Shown here piece after piece: positions 1 through 6,627 of a stretch of DNA of 20,291 bases. The notes beneath the pieces were generated by a model. That model was not told the DNA's origin and made no database searches. It worked only from the letters and a program-made list of their open reading frames with translations. The number at the start of each line of letters is the position of its first letter. The stretch's first letter is position 1. Both the position numbers and the translations under genes were made by a program. The stretch spans positions 1-20,291 of the forward strand of contig DATGWF010000029.1 in assembly GCA_035299585.1 (NCBI GenBank), written 5' to 3'. Source of the stretch: DATGWF01 sp035299585. GTDB lineage: Bacteria; Actinomycetota; Actinomycetes; Actinomycetales; Microbacteriaceae.

Positions 1-2291
1 ACATTGCCGGTGCGACGTCCGCAAACTACACGGTGGGAAGTGTCGTCGGCGGACTCCTGCGGGTAGCGGTCACGGCCCGAAACGCCGCGGGCGCCACCGT
101 GTCGACGTCCGAACCAACCGCGACCGTTCAGGCGGTGCGGCCGGGACCGGTCACGGCACTCGCCGTGACTCCCGCGGATCACTCACTCGCCGTGACCTGG
201 GTGGCGCCCGGTTATCTCGGCGGCGCGCCGATCACGGATTACATCGTCGAATACTCCACCGACAACGTGGCGTGGCTCCAGAGCGAGCGGACCCCGTCTG
301 CAAACACTCGCCACGTCATCACGGGGCTCGACAACGGAGTCGCTTACTCGGTGCGCGTGCGCGCAAGCAACGGATTCGTGAGTCTCCCCACCGCGGATGA
401 GTCCGGAATCGTGCCTCGAAGTGAGCCGATGAACGTGGGTGCGCCGATCGTGACCATGCACCCCAATAGTCCGACCGCGCCGCAGATAGGCCGGGCGATC
501 ACCGCCGATGCCGGTGTCTGGCTACCGAACGGGGCCCCGATCACCGGCGTGACATTCCAATGGCAGGTCGCCAATGGTCCGGGCTGGTCGAACATTGCGG
601 GGGCGACCGCATCGACGTACACGCCAACGGGAAATGTGGGCAGCCAGTTGAGGGTACTCGTCACGGCAACCAACGTGAGTGGACCCACGGTCGCCGCGTC
701 CACGTCGACGACGGCAATCCTGCCGGCCGCGGCTACGGCTCCGCGCGGCCTCATCGCCGCCGAGGGCGATCGCGGATTCACGCTCAGCTGGACGGCCCCG
801 GATTCCAACGGTGGCGCAGCAATCGTCGACTACGAGATGCAATTGTCCACGGATGGCGATACCTGGACGGCCGTAAGCCGAGACCCATCGGCCGCGACGG
901 TGCACACCGTCGGCAACCTCGAAAACGGCACGAGTTACTATGCGCGGGTTCGAGCGCTCAACGGTGTCAACGGCAACTGGGCATTCCTGAGCGACATCAC
1001 CCCGCGCGGCGTTCCGGTCAATAGTGCGCTGCCGAGCGTGAGTGGATCGCCCCTCTTTCTGTCGGTGCTGTCCGCGGACCAGGGCGTCTGGAACGCCAAC
1101 GGCGCGCCCATTACCTCGACGCGGTACCAATGGCAATCATCGAGCGACGGTATCGCCTGGGCGGATATCCCCGGAGCGTCGAGTGAAACGTACGCCGTCG
1201 GACTCTACGTCGGTTCCACCATTCGCGTCCGGGTCACCCAGACGAACGAGGCAGGTTCGACCTCAGCGGTTTCCGAGCCCACCGAGGTGATTTCCGCAAT
1301 CCCGGCAGCGACGCCGCTCCTCACCTCCCAGAAGATGGGGAACGCCAGCATCACGCTCGGCTGGACGCCACCCATCCACGCGGGCGGTGAAACCCTCGTC
1401 GGATACACCCTCGAATACTCGAGCGACCTCCTGTCCTGGACTCGACTCAGCTTCGGCCCGTCGGTTGCGTCGGCAGTCATCACCGGATTGACCAACGGCA
1501 CACCGTACTTCGCTCGAGTCCGAGCCGAAACCGACATGCCCGGCGAATGGTCGCCGATTGCGGGCCCATTCGTCCCGGTCGCGCCACCGGTTGCGGTCAT
1601 CCCGCCAAGCCTGGCCCCGAACAGTCCAACGACGACCGTGTCTCGCACCCTGCTGGATTCCGTGATGCCGGTCGCATTGACCTCGACGACGCTGTCTTCG
1701 CTCACCGGGCCGAGCGGCGTGACCATCACGACGGACGGCCGAATCGAGCTGCAACCCACGCAGTCTCTCGCGTTGAAGAACGGTGTGCCGCTCAACGCCA
1801 CCGTCACGCTGACCGACAGTGGATTCATCGTCACCACCGATACGGTCCGACTCGCGCTCGCGTTCGACTCCACCACCGATCACGCCCTGACCGCTCAGCT
1901 TGCCCAGGGGTCCCAGGCCGAAATGACCGCCGCGGGCTTTACCCCGGGAAGCCCGGTCGTCACCTGGATTCAGTCGACGCCGACTCGCTTGGGTACCGCG
2001 ACCACCGACGTCGCCGGTGTTGCACAGGGCTCGTTCAGCATTCCGGAGAGTATCGAGCCTGGCCCGCACACCATTCAGGTCAACGGTGTTGATCTCCGAG
2101 GGGACGTGGTCAGCATCATTTACGGTGTGGAGGTTCAGCCGCGAACTGACACGGTGGTCTCGTCGACGAGCGACGATACACCGGTGAATCCGTTCCCCGT
2201 GTCATGGTTCTGGTGGGGCGTTTTCGCAGTGCTCGTGACGTTGGCCGGCGCGCGTATCCTCACAGACCTTCGGCGCCGAAAGCTCGAGTAG
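1..2291 (+). CDS. Ig-like/fibronectin type III repeat surface protein, C-terminal membrane anchor (5' partial)
   Basis: The open frame runs in from the left edge (first full codon at base 3) and ends at TAG 2289-2291. The GTG at 33 lies inside an Ig-like repeat (IAGATSANYT then GSVVGGLLRV matches later repeats) and is not a start. Two module types alternate: FN3 domains at about 144-420, 735-1015 and 1305-1590, with the NGTxYxxRVRA signature, and actinobacterial Ig-like modules with FQWQ, IxGAxxxTY and LRVxVTxTN between them. A pre-anchor region at about 1590-2200 contains the GFTPGSPV...STPTRLGT...GPHTIQVNG pattern seen near the C-terminus of actinobacterial surface proteins. One membrane helix (about 2206-2265) and a short RRRK tail finish it; no LPxTG is visible. 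The likely role is an extracytoplasmic adhesin or matrix protein held in the membrane. The N-terminus and signal peptide are outside the window. Domain calls are firm; ligand and function are unknown. Confidence 0.9.
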   Translation, partial: IAGATSANYTVGSVVGGLLRVAVTARNAAGATVSTSEPTATVQAVRPGPVTALAVTPADHSLAVTWVAPGYLGGAPITDYIVEYSTDNVAWLQSERTPSANTRHVITGLDNGVAYSVRVRASNGFVSLPTADESGIVPRSEPMNVGAPIVTMHPNSPTAPQIGRAITADAGVWLPNGAPITGVTFQWQVANGPGWSNIAGATASTYTPTGNVGSQLRVLVTATNVSGPTVAASTSTTAILPAAATAPRGLIAAEGDRGFTLSWTAPDSNGGAAIVDYEMQLSTDGDTWTAVSRDPSAATVHTVGNLENGTSYYARVRALNGVNGNWAFLSDITPRGVPVNSALPSVSGSPLFLSVLSADQGVWNANGAPITSTRYQWQSSSDGIAWADIPGASSETYAVGLYVGSTIRVRVTQTNEAGSTSAVSEPTEVISAIPAATPLLTSQKMGNASITLGWTPPIHAGGETLVGYTLEYSSDLLSWTRLSFGPSVASAVITGLTNGTPYFARVRAETDMPGEWSPIAGPFVPVAPPVAVIPPSLAPNSPTTTVSRTLLDSVMPVALTSTTLSSLTGPSGVTITTDGRIELQPTQSLALKNGVPLNATVTLTDSGFIVTTDTVRLALAFDSTTDHALTAQLAQGSQAEMTAAGFTPGSPVVTWIQSTPTRLGTATTDVAGVAQGSFSIPESIEPGPHTIQVNGVDLRGDVVSIIYGVEVQPRTDTVVSSTSDDTPVNPFPVSWFWWGVFAVLVTLAGARILTDLRRRKLE

Positions 2292-2304
2292 GCCAGATTC
2301 TCGG

Positions 2305-2329
2305 TCTGGAACGGTGTATCGATCGATAC
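2305..2329. repeat. 14-bp perfect palindrome (2316-2329) after a small stem-loop
   Basis: GTATCGATCGATAC at 2316-2329 is a perfect palindrome. Just before it, CCAGA (2293-2297) and TCTGG (2305-2309) can form a 5-bp stem after the surface-protein stop codon. There is no U-run, so a terminator is doubtful. The palindrome sits about 66 bp upstream of the -10 box of the next gene and could be a regulator site. Confidence 0.35.
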
Positions 2330-2389
2330 CTGTGCCGTACGGGTGGTCCAAGCCCGTGAATGCCCGCCTCCTTCCATTCCCGTGCTGTT

Positions 2390-2405
2390 CCCCCTAGATT
2401 GGGGG
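2390..2405 (+). promoter_or_regulatory. Leaderless -10 box TAGATT inside a CCCCC/GGGGG inverted repeat
   Basis: TAGATT at 2395-2400 fits the actinobacterial -10 pattern TANNNT and is followed by 7 nt and the ATG at 2408. Transcription would therefore begin at or next to the start codon. The -10 hexamer is exactly the loop of a perfect 5-bp inverted repeat, CCCCC (2390-2394) and GGGGG (2401-2405). There is no convincing -35 and no usable Shine-Dalgarno, because GGGGG is only 2 nt from ATG. Confidence 0.5.
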
Positions 2406-2407
2406 TC

Positions 2408-3271
2408 ATGAATTCCATTCGACGTATTGTCCTGGTTTCGACCGCGCTCGCTGCCCTCGCGGCGGTGACGGTAGCGCCCCCGGCGCAGGCCAGCGACGCC
2501 GGTAGCCTGCAGTATTTCGTGGACGCTCCGAACGTTCAGGGCTCGTACGTCGTTGGGACAACCGAAACATTCGATTCGGGCTGCTCCACCACCTGGACCA
2601 TGGGAACAACCGACGTTCCGTGCACGAGCAACCCCGCAGACATTTTTGGCGGCGCATCCACAACGTCGTCGACCCCGACGACGGGGGGCAGTGGGTCGAA
2701 CTATGCGGCCATCTGGCCGGGCGCGCCAGTGACGTTGACCCTCACGACTCCGGCAACGTACCTGGGCGTGTGGTGGACCGCGGGCGATCCGTTCAATCAA
2801 CTCGACTTCTACTCCGGCTCGACGCTCGTCGGAACGTTCTCGTTCCAGACCCTGGTTGATGCCCTTCAGAACCCGACACTCAACGGGCAGAGCGGTGTCA
2901 CCTACAACACGTCGGACTATTACGGCAATCCGGTCGACGGCCAGGACGTTTTCGAGCCGTTCGCATACCTTCACGTGTTCGCGGCAGAGGGGTCGACGTT
3001 CGACAAGGTGGTCTTCACCGAGTTGCCGGGCACGGGAGCATTTGAATTCGACAACGTGACCGTCGCGAACGGCGTCCAGACCATCCAGAACACGCTCGTG
3101 TCCCTCGCGCCGCCGCCCACGTCGACGCCGACTCCTGCTCCGGCAGCACCAGCGCTCGCAACGACCGGAAGCACCGCGCTCCCAGCGGTGATGGCGGGCG
3201 CGGCACTGATTGCGTTGGGCGTGGCACTCTCTCGTAGCGCTCGGCGCCACGAGCCATCCACGAGGCAGTGA
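2408..3271 (+). CDS. Secreted cell-wall-anchored protein with LATTG sorting signal
   Basis: This is a 287-residue protein. ATG 2408 is chosen because it starts a clean signal peptide (basic NSIRR, hydrophobic core, cleavage near PAQA-S at about residue 29); the upstream in-frame start at 2360 would put 16 polar residues ahead of it. The mature domain (about 30-225) is Thr/Ser/Gly rich with motifs such as YLGVWW, QLDFYSGS and AFEFDNV. These resemble the exosortase/PEP-CTERM-type surface proteins (Npun_F0296-like beta-sandwich), a similarity recalled and not searched. A Pro/Thr/Ala linker (about 228-248) leads to LATTG at residues 250-254 (bases 3155-3169), a hydrophobic helix (about 258-275) and a basic tail with RR. 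LAxTG is the pattern known for class E sortases of actinobacteria, so covalent wall attachment is likely. No sortase gene lies in this window. Cys residues in the N-terminal third may form a disulfide. Confidence 0.88.
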   Translation: MNSIRRIVLVSTALAALAAVTVAPPAQASDAGSLQYFVDAPNVQGSYVVGTTETFDSGCSTTWTMGTTDVPCTSNPADIFGGASTTSSTPTTGGSGSNYAAIWPGAPVTLTLTTPATYLGVWWTAGDPFNQLDFYSGSTLVGTFSFQTLVDALQNPTLNGQSGVTYNTSDYYGNPVDGQDVFEPFAYLHVFAAEGSTFDKVVFTELPGTGAFEFDNVTVANGVQTIQNTLVSLAPPPTSTPTPAPAAPALATTGSTALPAVMAGAALIALGVALSRSARRHEPSTRQ

Positions 3272-3276
3272 CACCG

Positions 3277-3290
3277 CCGCACTAATGCGG
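3277..3290. terminator. Shared convergent hairpin between the LATTG protein and EamA genes
   Basis: CCGCA (3277-3281), loop CTAA (3282-3285) and TGCGG (3286-3290) form a perfect 5-bp stem in the 10-base gap between two convergent genes. The loop contains the stop codon of the minus-strand gene. There is no long T-run on either side, so termination strength is uncertain. Confidence 0.4.
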
Positions 3291-4181
3291 GAGGTTCTCG
3301 ACCGGGAGCGGTGAGGCGGAACGGCTCGGCCACTCCACAACGAGCATGGCGAGGACGATGAGCGAACCTCCTACGAGGGTCGCAACGGAGAGCGTTTCTT
3401 GACCGACGGCGACGGCGATGAGCGCGGCAAAGACCACTTCACTCGTGAGATAGATGGCGACTCGTGAGGAGTCCATCACGCCTTGCGCCCAGGTCTGAAC
3501 GAAGAATGCGATCGCTGTGCTGAACACGGCGGTGAAGAGAATGGCAAACCAACCGAAGGCATCCGCCGGCGGATGGTACCCCTGGAAACTCGCCCACACC
3601 ATGCACAACACGCCGACGGTCGCGAGCTGGATCACGGTGAGCGCGAAGGCGTCTTGACCGGGGCTCCACTTCGCTAGACCGGCAATGTGGAGGCTGAAGA
3701 ACACGGCGCAGGCCACGAGCCAGAGTTGCGCCCAATCGAAGCTCAGCGTTGCGGGGTCGATGCTGATGAAGGCGAGTCCGAAGAGGGAGACGACCACCGC
3801 AATCCAGACCTTCGCGGCAACCCGCACCTTGAGTAGCAGCCAGATGAGCAGCGGGGACAGCACCACGTACAGGCCCGTGACGAATCCAGAAATGGCCGCC
3901 GTCGTGAGCTTGAGCCCGACCGTCTGGGTCACGTACGCGACCGTCATGAGCGTGCCAAGGGTGACGCCCTGCCACAGCAGCGGCCCGCGGAACCGGCGCA
4001 GGACGCTCGGTCGCACCGCAATCATCACGCCCGCCGCGAGCACAAATCGTGTGCCGAGGAAGTCGACAATCGGCTGTGACTCAATTGCCGGCTTCATCAC
4101 GACGAACGCGCCACCCCACACCACTGCGACGGCGATGAGCGCGAGCGGCGCAAGTCTGATAGCACGGGGGAGTGACGGCAC
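3282..4181 (-). CDS. EamA/DMT-family transporter
   Basis: This 299-residue, very hydrophobic protein has the pattern of ten transmembrane helices and two EamA repeats. Repeat 1 shows VWGGAFVVMKP, FLGTRFVLA and TQTVGLKLTTAAISGFVTGLYVVLSPL; repeat 2 shows FSTAIAFFVQTWAQGVMDSSRVAIYLTSEVVFAAL. These are hallmark drug/metabolite transporter segments, so the protein sits in the cytoplasmic membrane and probably exports or exchanges a small metabolite. The substrate cannot be told from sequence. Translation starts at GTG 4181-4179 (MPSLPRAIRL); an ATG overlapping it at 4183-4181 is out of frame. The gene is convergent with the LATTG protein gene and divergent from the three-paralogue operon. No Shine-Dalgarno is visible; a -10 box 6 nt upstream suggests leaderless translation. 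Confidence 0.92.
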   Translation of the reverse strand: MPSLPRAIRLAPLALIAVAVVWGGAFVVMKPAIESQPIVDFLGTRFVLAAGVMIAVRPSVLRRFRGPLLWQGVTLGTLMTVAYVTQTVGLKLTTAAISGFVTGLYVVLSPLLIWLLLKVRVAAKVWIAVVVSLFGLAFISIDPATLSFDWAQLWLVACAVFFSLHIAGLAKWSPGQDAFALTVIQLATVGVLCMVWASFQGYHPPADAFGWFAILFTAVFSTAIAFFVQTWAQGVMDSSRVAIYLTSEVVFAALIAVAVGQETLSVATLVGGSLIVLAMLVVEWPSRSASPLPVENLPH

Positions 4182-4187
4182 ATTGCC

Positions 4188-4193
4188 AGACTA
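4188..4193 (-). promoter_or_regulatory. Leaderless -10 box TAGTCT for the EamA gene
   Basis: On the minus strand TAGTCT is followed by six bases (4187-4182) and the GTG start at 4181. This TANNNT-N6-start layout recurs several times in this window. Confidence 0.5.
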
Positions 4194-4237
4194 ACCGCAC
4201 TGTGGATAATGGCCTCCGACCGAGGGGCAATTCGGCC

Positions 4238-4265
4238 TAGGTTTGCCCGAGCGAACCCATTCGCT
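4238..4265 (+). promoter_or_regulatory. -10 box TAGGTT and 5'-end hairpin of the three-paralogue operon
   Basis: TAGGTT at 4238-4243 fits TANNNT and predicts a transcript start near 4250. Exactly there begins a perfect 6-bp stem-loop, AGCGAA (4250-4255), CCCA loop, TTCGCT (4260-4265). The mRNA would carry a hairpin at its 5' end, as in stabilised messages. A Shine-Dalgarno (GAAAGGGAG, 4281-4289) follows, 4 nt from ATG 4294. Confidence 0.45.
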
Positions 4266-4293
4266 ATCGACCCTCCATTGGAAAGGGAGCATC

Positions 4294-4707
4294 ATGCGAA
4301 AATCACTCTTTGCGCTCGCCGCCGTGTCGACCACCTTCGCGGTGACCGCGGCTGGCGCCACCGGATACACGCTCACTGTGTCACCCTCGCCCGTTTCTAT
4401 CAGTTCCACCGGTGAGGCAAGCGTCACGACGCAGTCCTGCCCGGCCGCGACGAGCGTCACAACCTCGTTCACCATCTCCAACCTGGTCATCACCGGAGTG
4501 GTCATCACCACCAACGACAGCACCTGCACGGCGCCCGCCCAGGTCACGCTGTCCAACGCGGCTGGCACCACAAACGTCGTCTACAGCATCAATGCACTGT
4601 CGAGCGGAGCCGGAACGGCCCTTCCCGTCAGTAGCGGATGGAACCTCGACACCGGCGGCACCGGGACGGTCGCCAAAGCGACAGTCGTGCTGGCTCCCGG
4701 TTCGTAG
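4294..4707 (+). CDS. Small secreted protein, paralogue 1 of 3 (CP-x28-C family)
   Basis: This 137-residue exported protein starts at ATG 4294, set by the strong GAAAGGGAG site and the signal peptide MRKSLFALAAVSTTFAVTAAGA (likely cut after AGA, residue 22). The mature part begins TGYTLTV and is rich in Thr, Ser, Val and Ala, consistent with a beta-sandwich. Features shared with the two genes downstream are a CP motif (Cys49), a second Cys exactly 29 residues later (Cys78, in DSTC), then a QVTLSNAAG strand, a Gly-Trp (W116), and a closing run of alternating hydrophobics (KATVVLAPGS). The Cys pair probably forms a disulfide outside the membrane. There is no sorting motif or C-terminal helix. 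I do not recognise a named family. The nearest analogy is TasA/camelysin-like substrates encoded beside SipW, based on layout and not on sequence identity. It is the first gene of a four-gene operon; the next starts 29 bp on. Confidence 0.85.
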   Translation: MRKSLFALAAVSTTFAVTAAGATGYTLTVSPSPVSISSTGEASVTTQSCPAATSVTTSFTISNLVITGVVITTNDSTCTAPAQVTLSNAAGTTNVVYSINALSSGAGTALPVSSGWNLDTGGTGTVAKATVVLAPGS

Positions 4708-4736
4708 TCCCGACGAGCAGAAGGGCGGGGGCCTCG

Positions 4737-5150
4737 ATGCGTCGACTCTGGATAGCTGCACTGCTCGCTATTGTGACCTTCGCCGTCACGGTCGCGAGCG
4801 CTGCGGGGTATACGGTGACCGTCCATAACGGCTCAATCCGAGTGCCATCGAGTGGCGTGGGTGCCGTTTCAACCGTCGTCAACACCATCTGTCCCAACGT
4901 GAAGGTCATCGAAACCGCCCCCCTGCTCGATCCGTTTTATGTGATTTACGTCGGTATCGACGTCTTCGACCCCACCTGTAACGCGCGGGTTCGAGTCACC
5001 CTCCAAAACGCCAGTGGAAGCCTCGCGATCACGTACTTGTCGGACCCGCTGGCGAACGGGCAGGCAACCGCCTATCCCGTTACCGGCCCCGGTTGGCACA
5101 CGAGTCAAGGCCGTGTGGCGTCCATCCGTGTCGAGCTGATTGCACCCTAG
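4737..5150 (+). CDS. Small secreted protein, paralogue 2 of 3 (CP-x28-C family)
   Basis: This 137-residue protein starts at ATG 4737, preceded by a GGGCGGGGG-rich site. The signal peptide MRRLWIAALLAIVTFAVTVASA aligns without gaps with that of paralogue 1: both have FAVT at residues 15-18 and predicted cleavage after residue 22. It is followed by AGYTVTV. Cys52 (ICP) and Cys81 (DPTC) are again 29 residues apart, followed by RVRVTLQNASG, a GPGW motif (W120) and the ending SIRVELIAP. Overall identity to its neighbours looks low outside these anchors, so the duplication is old and the copies have probably taken different roles. The mid-region is more aromatic and hydrophobic (LLDPFYVIYVGIDVF) than in paralogue 1. 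It lies 12 bp upstream of paralogue 3 and is very likely co-transcribed. Function unknown. Confidence 0.83.
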   Translation: MRRLWIAALLAIVTFAVTVASAAGYTVTVHNGSIRVPSSGVGAVSTVVNTICPNVKVIETAPLLDPFYVIYVGIDVFDPTCNARVRVTLQNASGSLAITYLSDPLANGQATAYPVTGPGWHTSQGRVASIRVELIAP

Positions 5151-5162
5151 AACGGAACTCCC

Positions 5163-5579
5163 ATGGTTCGGATTCGCCTTCTCGCCCTCATCGGGGTGAC
5201 CGCCGCGACGTTCGCGACGACGGTCGCGGGATTCGCGGCGGGAATCGCAATCACGGTTCAGCCCTCAACCATCACCATCCCCCAGACGAGTCGTAATACG
5301 TTCTCCATGACGGCGAACTGTCCGGGTATGGCGGTCGTGAGCACGACTTATCAGGTCTCGACGACCACGATTGACGGCATTTATGTGGAGGGAACGGATG
5401 CGACCTGCAGCAACGCCAAGGTCAACGTCACGCTGACGAATTCGACAAGCGGAGTCAGCAAGGTCTATACCTGCACGTTCTTCGAGGGGTACTGCTACGC
5501 AACGTCGAACTCCTCTTGGACCATCGGTTCTGGAGGGGACGGCGCCGTATCGAGCGTCGCGGTGGTGGTGTCACCATGA
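5163..5579 (+). CDS. Small secreted protein, paralogue 3 of 3, with an extra Cys pair
   Basis: This 138-residue protein starts at ATG 5163. The signal peptide MVRIRLLALIGVTAATFATTV is followed by AGFAAGIAITV, which aligns with AGYTxTV of the other two; cleavage is likely after residue 25. Cys53 (NCP) and Cys82 (DATC) have the same 29-residue spacing. VNVTLTNSTSG, a Trp (W119) and the ending SVAVVVSP complete the family pattern. A second Cys pair, Cys104 and Cys111 (YTCTFFEGYCY), is absent from the paralogues and could make a second disulfide loop. The stop codon overlaps the start of the signal peptidase gene (ATGA, 5576-5579), so the two are translationally coupled. Function unknown; probably an extracellular structural or adhesive subunit. 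Confidence 0.83.
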   Translation: MVRIRLLALIGVTAATFATTVAGFAAGIAITVQPSTITIPQTSRNTFSMTANCPGMAVVSTTYQVSTTTIDGIYVEGTDATCSNAKVNVTLTNSTSGVSKVYTCTFFEGYCYATSNSSWTIGSGGDGAVSSVAVVVSP

Positions 5580-6577
5580 CGCGTCTCGCTCCTCGTGTTC
5601 GTCGGGCCGTCAACACGGCGTCGTGGGTTGTTTTCGCTCTCGCGTTGGGCACCTGGCTCGCGTTCTTCCGGCCGGTTGAATTGGGCGGTGACCTGAGCGC
5701 TGTCCAGGTCGAGGGCACCAGCATGGAGCCCACTCTGCACGATGGGGACTACGTCTTCGCTCGCCATACCGCACAGGTGAATGTCGGAGACGTCATCGTG
5801 TATCAGGTGGACGATGGCAATGTCCACGGCCGAGTCATTCACCGCGTCGTTGATGTTGCGCCTGACGGTAGCATCACCACGCAAGGCGACAACCGCGCCA
5901 CGGAAGACCCGTGGACCGTCACTCCCGATTCCGTCATCGGAACGTACGTGCTGCGAATCCCTGGCCTCGGTGGCGTGCTGACCTGGTCGCGTGGCTCACC
6001 GGTGCTCGTTGGAGCGTTGGCGGCGGCGCTCGTAGCGCTCGCATTCGTCCCTCTGCGCCGTCGTCGGTTTGCTCCCGCCATGCGCGAGGCCCTCGCCCGA
6101 GCCACGCAAGAATCGAGTCGGGATGCGCAGTCAACCGGCGACCGGGCCGCGCTCGCCGCATCGATTATCGGTGTCGCTGTCTCGGCGAGTGCCGTCATGG
6201 CTCTCGTGGCGAGTCGATCCACATACGTTGCGCTGTGGGTGCTCTCATTTGCGGCGTTCGGTTGTTCTGCAGCGTTTTGTTGGTGGGTTTCGACCCGGAT
6301 CTTCGATGGTGCGCAGCTTCACGAGCCGGAGCGTTCTCGACGGGTCTTGCGTGGCCGGCTGTGGCGAGTCGATGCCCTTCCCGACGATGAATCGGCCGCG
6401 CCCGTAGCGTCGGCTCTGGAGCTCCGCGCCATCGCAGAGAAATATCGACTTCCGGTGCTGCACGTGTCGGGCAACGGGGGAACCGCGGATCAATTCCTCG
6501 TCATCACCGACGGGCACGGCTGGTTCAGCTGGATCGCGGATGGTGACGATGCCACTCAACCGAGCGAGTCAAAGTAG
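5576..6577 (+). CDS. SipW/ER-type signal peptidase I with C-terminal membrane and soluble extension
   Basis: This 333-residue protein starts at ATG 5576, overlapping the stop of paralogue 3. A longer in-frame start at 5516 lies inside that gene. The catalytic core follows one membrane helix (about 15-32). The serine motif is VEGTSMEPTLHDGD (Ser49). HRVV supplies His89 where bacterial signal peptidases carry Lys, and GDN plus nearby acidic residues (Asp105, Asp111) complete a Ser/His/Asp-type site. This pattern defines the archaeal/ER/SipW class. A second helix (142-160) ends the usual enzyme, but about 170 residues follow: two more helices (about 193-212 and 217-238) and a terminal soluble region (about 245-333) that I cannot assign. 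The enzyme should cleave signal peptides on the outer membrane face. Its coupling to the three paralogues makes them the obvious substrates; this is inference from context. Confidence 0.9.
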   Translation: MTRLAPRVRRAVNTASWVVFALALGTWLAFFRPVELGGDLSAVQVEGTSMEPTLHDGDYVFARHTAQVNVGDVIVYQVDDGNVHGRVIHRVVDVAPDGSITTQGDNRATEDPWTVTPDSVIGTYVLRIPGLGGVLTWSRGSPVLVGALAAALVALAFVPLRRRRFAPAMREALARATQESSRDAQSTGDRAALAASIIGVAVSASAVMALVASRSTYVALWVLSFAAFGCSAAFCWWVSTRIFDGAQLHEPERSRRVLRGRLWRVDALPDDESAAPVASALELRAIAEKYRLPVLHVSGNGGTADQFLVITDGHGWFSWIADGDDATQPSESK

Positions 6578-6615
6578 ACCCCTAGCGCCGTACCACGCCG
6601 AGTGTATCGGCCCGC

Positions 6616-6621
6616 TACGGT
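6616..6621 (+). promoter_or_regulatory. Leaderless -10 box TACGGT for the DUF998-like gene
   Basis: TACGGT fits TANNNT and is followed by six bases (TTCCCT) and ATG 6628. No Shine-Dalgarno is present between them. Confidence 0.5.
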
Positions 6622-6627
6622 TTCCCT

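Noticed and set aside
33..35. GTG as start of the FN3 surface protein
   Set aside because: The frame is open to the window edge and the bases before it complete an Ig-like repeat, so the gene is cut by the window.
1..1600. Repeats as sign of a mobile or CRISPR element
   Set aside because: The periodicity is protein-domain repetition (Ig-like and FN3) with diverged DNA, not identical direct repeats with spacers.
1263..2069. Minus-strand open frame of 268 residues inside the FN3 protein
   Set aside because: Low-complexity Arg/Gly translation opposite well-defined domains.
2206..2291. LPxTG-type anchor at the end of the FN3 protein
   Set aside because: No LPxTG, LAxTG or similar motif precedes the helix; it looks like a simple membrane anchor.
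2135..3340. Minus-strand open frame of 401 residues across the LATTG gene
   Set aside because: It is a GC-rich shadow of a gene with a signal peptide and sorting motif; its translation is Arg-rich with no family pattern.
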